64,000 nt of DNA from JAUASW01 sp036880965 (GTDB taxonomy: Bacteria > Pseudomonadota > Gammaproteobacteria > Burkholderiales > Burkholderiaceae_C). This document shows, piece after piece, positions 32,948 through 41,740 of the stretch. Below the pieces are notes generated by a model, which was not told the DNA's origin, did not search any database, and saw only the letters and a list, made by a program, of their open reading frames with translations. Made by a program: the position numbers and the translations under genes. How positions within the stretch are numbered: position 1 is the first letter of the stretch; each line of letters begins with the position of its first letter. Location: NCBI RefSeq assembly GCF_036880965.1, contig NZ_JBAJMV010000005.1, positions 248,001-312,000 of the forward strand, read 5' to 3'.

Positions 32948-34594
32948 ATGGCGATGATGGGCCAGATGATGGCGATGCCCTTGCTGATTTCTTCGCTGAT
33001 CCAGCATGCGGCACGGCATGCCGGCGACACCGAGATCGTCAGCAAGCGGGTCGAAGGCGACCTGCACCGCTACACCTGGAAGGACGTGGAGCTGCGCTCA
33101 CGCAAGCTCGCGCAGGCCTTTGCGCGCTTGGGCTGCGCTCCCGGCGACCGCATTGCCACGCTGGCCTGGAACGGCTACCGCCATCTCGAGATCTATTACG
33201 GCAGCTCGGGCTCGGCCCTGGTCTGCCACACGATCAACCCGCGCCTGTTCCCTGAGCAGATCGCCTGGATTGCCAACGACGCACAAGACTCGGTGCTGTG
33301 CTTCGACCTGAACTTCCTGCCGCTGATCGAGAAGCTTTGCGCTCAGATGCCGAGCATCAAGCACTACATCCTGATGTGCGGCCGTTCGCACATGCCGGCA
33401 GCCACGACGATCCCGAACCTGCTCTGCTACGAAGAGCTGGTCGAAGCCGAGAACGGCGACTATCAGTGGCCGCTGTTCGACGAGAACACGGCCTCCAGCA
33501 TCTGCTACACCTCGGGCACCACAGGCCACCCCAAGGGTGCGGTCTACAGCCACCGTTCGTCCTTGCTGCATGCATTCGCCTCGGCGATGCCTGACGCGAT
33601 GGACTGCTCGGCCAAGGACGTGATCCTGCCGGTGGTGCCGATGTTCCACGTCAATGCCTGGGGCCTGCCTTACAGCTCGGCCATCGTTGGCGCCAAGCTG
33701 GTGTTCCCGGGCCCGCACCTGGATGGCAAGTCGCTGTTCGAATTGTTCGAGAGCGAAGGCGTCACCTTCAGTGCCGGCGTGCCCACGGTCTGGCTGGGCT
33801 TGCTCACCTATGTGAAGACCAACAAGCTGAAGTTCACGACCTTCAAGCGCACCGTGATCGGCGGCTCGGCCTGCCCACCGGCCATGCTGGCCACGCTGAT
33901 GGACGACTACGGCGTCGAAGTGATCCATGCCTGGGGCATGACCGAGCTCTCGCCGCTGGGCACGTTGTCCAAGCTCACCAGCAAGCAGCTCCTGCTGCCG
34001 CCCGAACAGCAGCGCAAGGTCCTGGAGAAGCAGGGCAAGGTGATCTACGGCATCGACATGGCCATCATCGACGACGAGGGCGAAGCACTGCCATGGGACG
34101 GCGAGGCGTCGGGCAACCTGGTCGTGCGCGGCCATTGGGTGATCAACCAGTACTACGGCGCGAAGGAGTCGCCGCTGGTCGATGTGAAGGGTCAGGGCCA
34201 GTGGTTCCCGACCGGCGACGTGGCCACCATCGACGGCGACGGCTTCATGCAGATCACCGACCGCAGCAAGGACGTGATCAAGTCCGGCGGTGAGTGGATC
34301 AGCTCCATCGACCTCGAGAACATCGCCATGGCCCATCCGGCCGTGCACGAGGCGGCGGCGATTGCCTCGCGCCATCCCAAGTGGGATGAACGTCCCCTGC
34401 TGGTGGTGGTCAGGAAGCCCAATGCCGAATTGACGCGCGAAGAGTTGCTGGCCTTCTACGAAGGGCGCATCGCCAAATGGCAGATCCCGGATGACGTGGT
34501 CTTTGTGGCGGAGATCCCGCACACGGCCACCGGCAAGATTCAGAAACTCAAACTGCGCGAGCAGTTCAAGGACCACCGCCTGCCGGGCGCCTGA
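32948..34594 (+). CDS. acyl-CoA ligase (medium/long-chain, AlkK-like)
   Basis: Protein of 548 aa. ANL superfamily signatures: YTSGTTGHPKG (P-loop), PMFHVNAWG, AWGMTELSP, the GDVATIDGDGFMQITDRSKDVIKSGGEWIS hinge and a C-terminal GKIQKLKLRE Lys. The order and the WISSIDLENIAM motif match AlkK/medium-chain fatty-acid CoA ligases common in Burkholderiales. ATG 32948 follows AGGAGACTGCC. It directly precedes the ABC transporter block, with 111 bases to livK, so it may activate the imported acid. Confidence 0.93.
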   Translation: MAMMGQMMAMPLLISSLIQHAARHAGDTEIVSKRVEGDLHRYTWKDVELRSRKLAQAFARLGCAPGDRIATLAWNGYRHLEIYYGSSGSALVCHTINPRLFPEQIAWIANDAQDSVLCFDLNFLPLIEKLCAQMPSIKHYILMCGRSHMPAATTIPNLLCYEELVEAENGDYQWPLFDENTASSICYTSGTTGHPKGAVYSHRSSLLHAFASAMPDAMDCSAKDVILPVVPMFHVNAWGLPYSSAIVGAKLVFPGPHLDGKSLFELFESEGVTFSAGVPTVWLGLLTYVKTNKLKFTTFKRTVIGGSACPPAMLATLMDDYGVEVIHAWGMTELSPLGTLSKLTSKQLLLPPEQQRKVLEKQGKVIYGIDMAIIDDEGEALPWDGEASGNLVVRGHWVINQYYGAKESPLVDVKGQGQWFPTGDVATIDGDGFMQITDRSKDVIKSGGEWISSIDLENIAMAHPAVHEAAAIASRHPKWDERPLLVVVRKPNAELTREELLAFYEGRIAKWQIPDDVVFVAEIPHTATGKIQKLKLREQFKDHRLPGA

Positions 34595-34705
34595 GTCGGC
34601 ACCTCAGGTGGGGGAAGTCCCCAGGGCCGAGCGGGCGCAGACCCGCTACTGTGGCCGCGCAAGCAATACAAGTCTTTAGACCTTGCAAACCAAAAGGAGA
34701 CAACG

Positions 34706-35947
34706 ATGTACAGCAGCAAGCGCACCCTGACGATGACCGCCGCGGCGGTGACCCTCAGCCTGATGGCCGGCACGGCCCTGGCGCAGAAGGGCGAAACGGT
34801 CAAGATCGCCTTCATCGATCCTCTCTCCGGCCTCCTGGGCCCGGTCGGCCAGAACCAGGTCAAGACCCTGCAGTTCCTGCTGGAGAAGTACAACAAGAGC
34901 AACCCGGCCGGCGTGAAGTTCGAACTGGTCACCTTCGACAACAAGCTGAGCCCCGCTGAAACGCTGACGGCTTTCAAGGCTGCCACCGACCAGGGCATCC
35001 GCTACGTCACGCAAGGCGACAGCTCGGGCGTGGCCGCCGCGCTGCTGGACGCCGTGATCAAGCACAACGAGCGCAACCCGGGCAAGGAAGTCGTCTACCT
35101 GAACCACTCGGCGGTGGACCCCGACCTGACCAACAGCAAGTGCAACTACTGGCACTTCCGCTTTGACGCCGACACCTCGATGAAGATGGAAGCGATCACG
35201 ACCTTCATGAAGGACATGCCGGACGTGAAGAAGGTCTTCCTGCTGAACCAGAACTATGCGCACGGCCATCAGGTCGCCAAGTACGCCAAGGAACTGCTGG
35301 CCCGCAAGCGCCCGGATGTCCAGATCGTCGGCGAAGACCTGCACCCGATCGCCCAGGTGCGCGATTTCGCGCCCTATGTGGCCAAGATCAAGGCCAGCGG
35401 TGCCGACACGGTGATCACCGGCAACTGGGGCTCCGACCTGGCGCTGTTCATCAAGGCGGCGAACGAAGCCGGCTACACGGGCAAGTTCTTCACCTACTAC
35501 ACCAGCACCACGGGCACGCCGACAGCCATCGGCGCGGCCGGCGCCGGCCGCATCTACCAGGTGGCCTACAGCCACTACAACATGGGTGGCCAGACGCAGC
35601 AGTGGGGCGACGAGTACAAGGCCAAGTTCAAGGACGACCTGTACACCAACAGCCTGGTGCATATCCTGAACTACCTGGGTCAGGCCATGGCCAACGCCAA
35701 GTCGACCAACCCGGTCAAGGTGGCTGCCGCGCTGGAAGGCCTGACGCTCAAGAGCTTCAATGGCGAAGTGACCATGCGCAAGACCGACCACCAGCTGCAG
35801 CAGCCGCTGTACGTGACGCGTTGGGAAAAGGCCAGCAAGCAGTACCCGTACAGCCCGGAAGACACCGGCTACACGCTGGCGCCGGTGAAGACTTACGAGT
35901 CGTACGTTTCGAGCACGCCGACCTCGTGCCAGATGAAGAGGCCTTAA
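34706..35947 (+). CDS. periplasmic substrate-binding protein, LivK-like (HAAT family)
   Basis: Protein of 413 aa. Signal peptide 1-26 (ending TALAQ), then a type I periplasmic binding fold (VKIAFIDPLSGLLGPVGQNQVKTLQF, GDSSGVAAALLDAV, YVVxxVIxGNWGSDLALFIKAANEAGY). It differs in length and several loops from classic LivK/LivJ, so the ligand may be another amphipathic carboxylate. ATG 34706 follows AAAGGAGA. The next gene is 142 bases downstream, after a repeat and terminator-like hairpin. Confidence 0.9.
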   Translation: MYSSKRTLTMTAAAVTLSLMAGTALAQKGETVKIAFIDPLSGLLGPVGQNQVKTLQFLLEKYNKSNPAGVKFELVTFDNKLSPAETLTAFKAATDQGIRYVTQGDSSGVAAALLDAVIKHNERNPGKEVVYLNHSAVDPDLTNSKCNYWHFRFDADTSMKMEAITTFMKDMPDVKKVFLLNQNYAHGHQVAKYAKELLARKRPDVQIVGEDLHPIAQVRDFAPYVAKIKASGADTVITGNWGSDLALFIKAANEAGYTGKFFTYYTSTTGTPTAIGAAGAGRIYQVAYSHYNMGGQTQQWGDEYKAKFKDDLYTNSLVHILNYLGQAMANAKSTNPVKVAAALEGLTLKSFNGEVTMRKTDHQLQQPLYVTRWEKASKQYPYSPEDTGYTLAPVKTYESYVSSTPTSCQMKRP

Positions 35948-35948
35948 G

Positions 35949-36028
35949 GCCCACCCCCGTTGCCGCTTACGCGGCTCCCCCTCAAGGGGGCGCACCCAGT
36001 GGCCTGGCAAAGCCAGTTCCACGGGTGC
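35949..36028 (+). repeat. C-rich/G-rich intergenic repeat, copy A
   Basis: Contains CCCCC-TCAA-GGGGGCGC (35977-35992), preceded by a CCCACCCCC stretch and followed by a long-arm hairpin GCACCC...GGGTGC (35992-35997 and 36023-36028) with an internal CTGGC-AAA-GCCAG stem (36004-36016). The same type recurs at 37115-37160. Repeats of this type are widespread between genes in Comamonadaceae-like genomes. Confidence 0.6.
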
Positions 36029-36049
36029 CACTTGATCAGTAGCACCTGA

Positions 36050-36077
36050 GGCCGGCGCTTCGCGCGCCGGCCTTCTT
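36050..36077 (+). terminator. terminator-like hairpin between livK and livH
   Basis: A nine-base stem GGCCGGCGC / GCGCCGGCC (36050-36058 and 36064-36072) with a TTCGC loop is followed by TTCTTG. It could lower expression of the membrane genes relative to the abundant binding protein, a common arrangement in such operons. Confidence 0.6.
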
Positions 36078-36089
36078 GAGTGAGTCGTC

Positions 36090-37106
36090 GTGGACCAAAT
36101 CCTCATCAATTTGCTGAACGGCCTGTCCTCGGGACTGCTGCTGTTCATGCTGAGCTCCGGCCTGACGCTGATTTTCAGCATGATGGGCGTGCTCAATTTC
36201 GCCCATGCGAGCTTCTACATGCTGGGCGCCTATGCGGCCTATGCGCTGGTGGGCGTGCTGGGTTTCTGGCCTTCGCTGATCCTGTCGCCGCTGGTGGTGG
36301 GGCTCTTGGGCGCGGGCTTCGAGCGCATGGCCTTGCGGCGGGTCCACAAGTTCGGCCATGTGCCTGAGCTCTTGATCACCTTCGGCGTCAGCTACGTGAT
36401 TCTCGAGCTGGTGCAACTGATCTTCGGCCGTACGGCCGTTCCCTTCACGCCGCCGCCTTCACTGCAAGGCTCGGCTTTCACATTCGTGCAGAGTGCCAGC
36501 TCGGGCTTCTCCATTGTCTGGGGTGCTGCACCGGCCGATGTTTGCGCCCAGGCTTCCTGCTCCAACTTTCCCCTGACCCGCCTGTTCATGATGGGCGTGG
36601 CTTTGCTGATGCTCGTCTCGCTGTGGCTGCTGCTGACGCGCACCCGCATCGGCCTTGTGATCCAGGCGGCGCTCACCCATCCCGATATGGCCGAGGCCCT
36701 GGGCCACAACGTGCCGCGCGTCCTGATGATGGTGTTCGGCGGCGGTTGCGCACTGGCGGGGCTGGCTGGTGTGATCGGCGGCTTCACCTTCGTGACCGAG
36801 CCCTCGATGGCGCTGGTGGTCGGCCCCATCATCTTCGTGGTCATTGTGGTGGGCGGCATCGGCTCGCTGGCCGGTGCCTTCGTCGGCTCGCTGGTGATCG
36901 GCCTCCTGCAGACGCTGCCGCTGACCATCGATGCCTCGCTGGGTTCGGCCCTGGCCGGCATCGGCATCAAGTTCGGGCCTGACAGCGTGCTGTACCCCAT
37001 CCTGCGCCAGCGCGTGGCCGACCTGACCCCCACCTTGCCCTATCTGCTGATGGTGCTGATCCTGATCTTCCGGCCCAAGGGCCTTCTTGGCACGCGGGAG
37101 GACTAA
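36090..37106 (+). CDS. livH: branched-chain amino acid-type ABC permease LivH
   Basis: Protein of 338 aa with about eight membrane helices; LLNGLSSGLLLFMLSSGLTLIFSMMGVLNFAHASFYMLGAY is the LivH hallmark, and a GGGCALAGLAGVIGG segment precedes the conserved IGSLAGAFVGSLVIG. A loop (about 118-160) between helices is longer than usual and carries two Cys near 151 and 156. The start codon is GTG 36090, since no ATG with a site is nearer. It is part of the transporter operon. Confidence 0.92.
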   Translation: MDQILINLLNGLSSGLLLFMLSSGLTLIFSMMGVLNFAHASFYMLGAYAAYALVGVLGFWPSLILSPLVVGLLGAGFERMALRRVHKFGHVPELLITFGVSYVILELVQLIFGRTAVPFTPPPSLQGSAFTFVQSASSGFSIVWGAAPADVCAQASCSNFPLTRLFMMGVALLMLVSLWLLLTRTRIGLVIQAALTHPDMAEALGHNVPRVLMMVFGGGCALAGLAGVIGGFTFVTEPSMALVVGPIIFVVIVVGGIGSLAGAFVGSLVIGLLQTLPLTIDASLGSALAGIGIKFGPDSVLYPILRQRVADLTPTLPYLLMVLILIFRPKGLLGTRED

Positions 37107-37112
37107 AAAAAA

Positions 37113-37160
37113 TGATGCCCCCACGCTCACTTCGTTCGCTGCCCCCCGAGGGGGCGCAGG
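37113..37160 (+). repeat. C-rich/G-rich intergenic repeat, copy B
   Basis: CCCCCACGCTCACTTCGTTC is followed by GCCCCC-CGA-GGGGGC (37141-37155). It is the same family as 35949-36028 and lies between the livH stop and livM start, whereas the adjacent livG and livF overlap. It is preceded by an A8 run at 37105-37112. Confidence 0.65.
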
Positions 37161-37191
37161 CCTCCCTTGGTGCGGCCCGGCGGGAGTCCTG

Positions 37192-38499
37192 ATGAACAAA
37201 GTCCTCGCGGGAACCGCCAACTTCCATTTCAAACCCTACAACGTTGGCCGCTGGATCGTCTGGGGCTTCTTCGCCCTGGTGCTGGCCGTGGCGCCGCTGG
37301 TCTGGACCAGCGGCCTCGCCCAGACCATGCTCACCCAGATCGGCATCGGCATCATTGCCTGCCTGGCCTACAACATGCTGCTGGGGCAGGGCGGCATGCT
37401 CAGCTTCGGGCACGCGATCTACAGCGGCTTCGGCGCTTTCCTGGCGATCCACACGCTGAACGTGATCACACGTGGTGCGCTGCCGATTCCGGTTAGCTTG
37501 GTGCCGCTGGTCGGCGGGCTGTCGGGCCTTCTGCTGGCCAGCCTGCTGGGCTATGTCTCGACCAAGAAGGCTGGCACGCCATTCGCGATGATCACGCTGG
37601 GCCTCGGAGAACTGATCGGCTCGATGTTCCTGATGCTGCCGGAGTTCTTCGGCGGCGAGGGCGGCGTCTCCAGCAACCGCGTGATCGGCGCGCCTGTCAT
37701 GGGCATCACCTTCGGCCCGCAGATCCAGGTGTATTACCTGGTGGCAATCTACTGCTTCATCTGTACCGGCTTGATGTTTGCGCTGACGCGCACGCCGCTG
37801 GGCCGCATGCTGAATGCGGTGCGAGACAACCCGGAGCGCGTCGAGTTTGTCGGCTACGACACTCAGTGGGTGCGCTACATGGTGTTCATGATCTCGGGCT
37901 TCTTCGCCGGCGTGGCCGGTGGCCTGGGTGCGATCAATACCGAAATCGTCACGGCCGAGGTCGTGGGCGCGGCCCGCTCCGGGGCCTTCCTGCTCTTCAC
38001 CTTCCTCGGTGGCGCGACATTCTTCTTCGGGCCCATCCTCGGCGCGGTCCTGATGGTCGTGGCGCTGGTGTTCCTGTCCGAGCTGACCAAGGCCTGGTTG
38101 CTTTATCTTGGCCTGATCTTCCTGTTCATGGTGATGTACGCGCCCGGCGGCGTGGCCAGCCTGATCATGATGAATCTGCGGGTTGCGGCCTTTGGCAAGC
38201 TCTCCAAGCTATGGACGTCTTATCTGGCGCTCGCCGGCACGGCACTGACCATGTTGGTCGGCGGCGGTGCGATGGTTGAAATGCTCTACCACCGCCAGTT
38301 GAACGAAGCGATGGGCCCCGAGCTGGTCTTCATGGGTGCCACGCTGGACAGCTCGCGCATCGACGCCTGGTTCGGCGCCAGCATGGTGCTGGCCATCGGC
38401 CTCGTGCTGTTCGAGGTTGCGCGGCGCCAGTACAAGCGCGAGTGGGACGAGATCCAGGAAGAGATCGAAAAAGAGATCAAACGTCGGGAGAGCCTCTGA
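37192..38499 (+). CDS. livM: branched-chain amino acid-type ABC permease LivM
   Basis: Protein of 435 aa with eight to ten helices; conserved CLAYNMLLGQGGMLSFGHAIYSGFGAF, FALTRTPLGRMLNAVRDNPERVEFVGYDT and FMISGFFAGVAGGLGAI. It is longer than typical LivM because of a C-terminal extension (residues about 345-435) that includes another helix pair and a charged amphipathic end (EIEKEIKRRESL). ATG 37192 is preferred to the frame start 37087. Its TGA overlaps the livG ATG by one base. Confidence 0.92.
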   Translation: MNKVLAGTANFHFKPYNVGRWIVWGFFALVLAVAPLVWTSGLAQTMLTQIGIGIIACLAYNMLLGQGGMLSFGHAIYSGFGAFLAIHTLNVITRGALPIPVSLVPLVGGLSGLLLASLLGYVSTKKAGTPFAMITLGLGELIGSMFLMLPEFFGGEGGVSSNRVIGAPVMGITFGPQIQVYYLVAIYCFICTGLMFALTRTPLGRMLNAVRDNPERVEFVGYDTQWVRYMVFMISGFFAGVAGGLGAINTEIVTAEVVGAARSGAFLLFTFLGGATFFFGPILGAVLMVVALVFLSELTKAWLLYLGLIFLFMVMYAPGGVASLIMMNLRVAAFGKLSKLWTSYLALAGTALTMLVGGGAMVEMLYHRQLNEAMGPELVFMGATLDSSRIDAWFGASMVLAIGLVLFEVARRQYKREWDEIQEEIEKEIKRRESL

Positions 38500-39269
38500 T
38501 GGCGGCGAGTGAATTTGCGTTGGAGCTCCTGGATGTGCGCAAGAGCTTTGGCAAGACCGAGATCATCCGCGGCGCGCAACTGCAGGTGCGGCCGGGCGAG
38601 CGGGTGGCCATCATCGGCCCGAATGGCGCGGGCAAGAGCACGCTTTTCAATCTGATCAGCGGGCGCTTCGGCCTTAGCAGTGGGGAGATCAAGCTGCACG
38701 GCGAGCGTATCGACGGCAAGAAGCCTTACGAGATCAACCGCCGGGGCCTGTCGCGCAGTTTCCAGGTCTCCAACCTGTTCACGCGCTTGTCGGTGTTCGA
38801 GAACATCCGCTGTGCCGTGCTCTGGAGCATGGGCTACCGCTACGCCTTCTGGAAGTTCCTGGCCGACCTGGACGACGCGAACGACCGCGCTGAAGCCGTG
38901 CTCGAGATGATCAAGCTCGACAAGCGCCGCGACGTGCTGGCGATGAACCTCACCTATGCGGAAGCGCGCGCGCTGGAAATCGGCATCACGATTGCCGGCG
39001 GCAGCAGCGTGATCCTGCTGGACGAGCCCACCGCCGGCATGAGCAAGAGCGAGACCAAACGCTTCATCCAGCTGATTCGAGAAGTCACCGAAGGCAAGAC
39101 CCTGCTGACCGTGGAGCATGACATGGGCGTGGTGTTCGGCCTGGCCGACAAGATCGCGGTGCTGGTCTATGGCGAGGTGATTGCCTTTGACGTGCCGGAG
39201 GCGGTGCGGGCGAATGCGAAAGTTCAAGAAGCCTATCTGGGCTCTGTTCTCGCCGAGGTGCACGCATGA
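38499..39269 (+). CDS. livG: LivG-type ABC ATPase with variant signature motif
   Basis: Protein of 256 aa. Walker A GPNGAGKST (40-48), Walker B VILLDEPTAGMS and H-loop VEHDMG are standard. The signature segment reads LTYAE (151-155) instead of LSYGQ/LSGGQ. It starts by overlap with livM and ends by ATGA overlap with livF, so all are translated together. Confidence 0.92.
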   Translation: MAASEFALELLDVRKSFGKTEIIRGAQLQVRPGERVAIIGPNGAGKSTLFNLISGRFGLSSGEIKLHGERIDGKKPYEINRRGLSRSFQVSNLFTRLSVFENIRCAVLWSMGYRYAFWKFLADLDDANDRAEAVLEMIKLDKRRDVLAMNLTYAEARALEIGITIAGGSSVILLDEPTAGMSKSETKRFIQLIREVTEGKTLLTVEHDMGVVFGLADKIAVLVYGEVIAFDVPEAVRANAKVQEAYLGSVLAEVHA

Positions 39270-39976
39270 ACGCCCCCCGCAACCTGAAGCTTGAGAACGT
39301 CCACGCCTTCTACGGCAAGAGCCATGTCCTGCATGGCGTGACGATGGAAGTGAAGGCCGGCGAGATCGTCGCCCTGCTCGGCCGCAATGGCTCGGGCCGC
39401 TCCACGACGGTGAAGACGGTGATGGGCCAGGTCGATGGCCATGGCTCGATCAAGTTCGGCGATCGCGATCTGCTGGGCGAGAAGGGCTACCGCGTGGCCC
39501 ATGCCGGCATCGGCTATGTGCCGGAGAACCGCGACATCTTCCCCAAGCTCACGGTGCATCAGAACCTGATGCTCGGCCAGAAGTCGGGCGCGAAGAATCC
39601 CAGGTGGGGCTTCGACGACATGTACCAGATGTTCCCGCGGCTCAAAGAACGCCAGCACACCGAGGCTGGTGTGCTTTCAGGCGGCGAGCAGCAGATGCTG
39701 ACCCTGTGTCGCACGCTGATGGGCGACCCCGATCTCATCATGATCGACGAGCCCACCGAGGGTCTGGCACCCAAGATCGTCGAGCTGGTGGCCGAGTACC
39801 TGAAGGAACTCAAGCGCCGCGGCATTGCCGTGCTGCTGGTGGAGCAGAAGCTGGCCATCGCGCTGGAGATTTCCGAACGCTGCTACGTGATGGGCCACGG
39901 CCGCATCGTCTTCGAAGGCACGCCGGCCGACCTGCGCGGCAACGCCTACATCCGCAAGGAGTGGCTGGAGGTGTGA
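39266..39976 (+). CDS. livF: LivF-type ABC ATPase with Arg in place of Walker A Lys
   Basis: Protein of 236 aa. Walker A reads GRNGSGRST (39-47), so the invariant Lys is Arg45. Other motifs are intact: LSGGEQQMLTLCRTLM signature, IMIDEPTEGLAP Walker B, and VLLVEQKL. It pairs with livG, which has a variant signature. ATG overlaps the livG stop by four bases. The operon ends here. Confidence 0.93.
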   Translation: MNAPRNLKLENVHAFYGKSHVLHGVTMEVKAGEIVALLGRNGSGRSTTVKTVMGQVDGHGSIKFGDRDLLGEKGYRVAHAGIGYVPENRDIFPKLTVHQNLMLGQKSGAKNPRWGFDDMYQMFPRLKERQHTEAGVLSGGEQQMLTLCRTLMGDPDLIMIDEPTEGLAPKIVELVAEYLKELKRRGIAVLLVEQKLAIALEISERCYVMGHGRIVFEGTPADLRGNAYIRKEWLEV

Positions 39977-40126
39977 GGCGGGGCAAGGCTTTTGTCGGCG
40001 GTCATTTGTCCCTCATAGGGCGGACACAAGCCCTGCTGGGCCGGCAAGCGCGACTTTTCCCCTGCCCAGACCGGGCGGGCAGCGCTACATTTGGCCCAGG
40101 CAACAGCAGATTGCGAAGGGTTGTAG

Positions 40127-40510
40127 ATGGACGCCAATCAGTGGTTGATCGCCGCCGCCGGATTCCTGGCCGGCCTGGGGGTCGCCGGTGGTGCCGCTTT
40201 CTGGTGGTTCAGCCGGCAGATGAAGGCCGCCGCGGCGCGGGTCGACAAAGTCGAGAAGGCGCGGCAGTTTGCCGGCCAGCAAGTCACGCAGGCGCGCAAG
40301 CAGGTCGAGGCCTTGCAGAAGGAGCTCGGCGAACTCAAGCATGCGGCCAAGGCCGCCACCTTGCGGCCCTTCAAGCATTCGGAACCGCCTCAGCCTGAGG
40401 CCCCGGCCGCAATCGATCCCTTCCTGCCCCTGGCGCCCGCGGCGCCCCCGACCCCGGTCGGTGCCGACGGCTTTGCCGACACGCTGGTGCTCAAGCCCAA
40501 GAAGAGCTAA
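40127..40510 (+). CDS. small membrane-anchored coiled-coil protein
   Basis: Protein of 127 aa. One membrane helix (7-29), a Lys/Gln-rich coiled coil (about 38-75), and a Pro/Ala-rich disordered tail ending in KPKKS. No known domain. It faces the hydrolase gene at 40507-41679 tail-to-tail, with the two stop codons overlapping. Function unknown. Confidence 0.55.
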   Translation: MDANQWLIAAAGFLAGLGVAGGAAFWWFSRQMKAAAARVDKVEKARQFAGQQVTQARKQVEALQKELGELKHAAKAATLRPFKHSEPPQPEAPAAIDPFLPLAPAAPPTPVGADGFADTLVLKPKKS

Positions 40511-41679
40511 GCCAGCCACTCCTGGAGCTGAACGGTCACTTCCGGCCGGCTCAGGAGTTCCAGGTGCCCCATGCTGTAGCCAATGGCCTGCCGCTCCTTC
40601 GCGAAGGCAAGGCCGAGCTCAGGGTCGGCGTGCTGGCCCAGGGCGCTTGCCAGAGGCACCAGGCCGTCCCCCAGCAAGCGATCCGCCAGCGCGCCGCGCC
40701 TGGCTGCCAGCGTGGCGGCGTAGCTGAAGCAGGCGATGCCCTCGGGCAGGGGCTGCACTTGCGCGTCCAGGCCGTGGCGCAGGTCGGTGATGCCGGCGCT
40801 GCGCACTTTCGCCAGCTTGGCCAGCGGCGCGGTGTAGGACATGCTGCCCAGCAGCAGCTCGACCCAGTTGCCGGCTTTCTCCAGCGGCGCGCCCTGGTGC
40901 GGCGTGCCGAGGAAGACGATGCGCTGCAGCCGGTCCGGCCAGTGCAGCCCCAGCTGGCGCGCGCTGTGCACGGCATGGCGGATCAGAAGGCCGCCCATGC
41001 TGTGGGCCAGCACGTCGAGCTGTTCGCCTGCGCGTGTGCCCAAGGCCTGTTCCAGCAGCAAGGCCAGTTCGCGGCCGTTCTCTGCAATCGGGCGGCCGGT
41101 GTTGTAGCGAAGATAGACGGGCGCGATGCCCAGCGAGGCGGCGAGGGCCACGCCGTGGTCATGCCCCTCGCGCCGCCATTGCAGATCGTTCATGCACAGG
41201 CCATGGATCAGCAGCAGATGCCGTGGCGCGGCGCTCAGGGCATCGGGGTCGATCGCTGCGCCCGCCCGGCGCAAGCTCATGCGGGTGGCCAGCGGGTTGG
41301 CGCTGGCAGCCAGGCGGTCGCCGATCACGCCATTCAGTGCGGCCAGCACGGCGGCGCGCTCGGGACTGTCGGCATCCACCGGTTGGCCTGACTCGATCAG
41401 AGGCTCCAGCAGGGAAAGGCTTCGTTCGACGCCAGCGCCGACCAGACCGGTCAGCCCGTGCACGGTGCGGTAGGCCAGGCCGGTGAGGCCACGGGCCCTC
41501 CCAGGCACCTCGCCAGCGGGCGCGCCCAGCCTGCGCCAGACCGATTGGTGCATGCCCTCGACCACCCGGGTCAGGCCTTGCGTGCCCTCGGTGGCAAGGC
41601 GGGCGGCACCGCGCAGGTCGCTGGCGCGCAGGTGTCGCAGTGCTGAAGGCTTGCTCTGCTGCTTGGTCTTGGTACTCAT
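40507..41679 (-). CDS. PGAP1-like alpha/beta hydrolase (lipase-type)
   Basis: Protein of 390 aa. After a charged amphipathic N-terminus (1-140), the hydrolase starts with LLLIHGLCMND (156-166), nucleophile Ser227 in AHSMGG, a VFLGTPHQGAPL segment and a late GDGLVPL with acid Asp. The pattern resembles PGAP1/LipB-like esterases of Burkholderiales. No signal peptide, so cytoplasmic or peripheral. Substrate unknown. Confidence 0.82.
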   Translation of the reverse strand: MSTKTKQQSKPSALRHLRASDLRGAARLATEGTQGLTRVVEGMHQSVWRRLGAPAGEVPGRARGLTGLAYRTVHGLTGLVGAGVERSLSLLEPLIESGQPVDADSPERAAVLAALNGVIGDRLAASANPLATRMSLRRAGAAIDPDALSAAPRHLLLIHGLCMNDLQWRREGHDHGVALAASLGIAPVYLRYNTGRPIAENGRELALLLEQALGTRAGEQLDVLAHSMGGLLIRHAVHSARQLGLHWPDRLQRIVFLGTPHQGAPLEKAGNWVELLLGSMSYTAPLAKLAKVRSAGITDLRHGLDAQVQPLPEGIACFSYAATLAARRGALADRLLGDGLVPLASALGQHADPELGLAFAKERQAIGYSMGHLELLSRPEVTVQLQEWLA

Positions 41680-41740
41680 GGCCGTGCTCCCTTGCCGGAA
41701 CCCGTGCCGACCTTGGCATGCAGTAGACCTCAGGTGACGA

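Noticed and set aside
37112..37117. ATGATG after the A8 run as an alternative livM start.
   Set aside because: It is in another frame from livM; ATG 37192 matches the conserved start.
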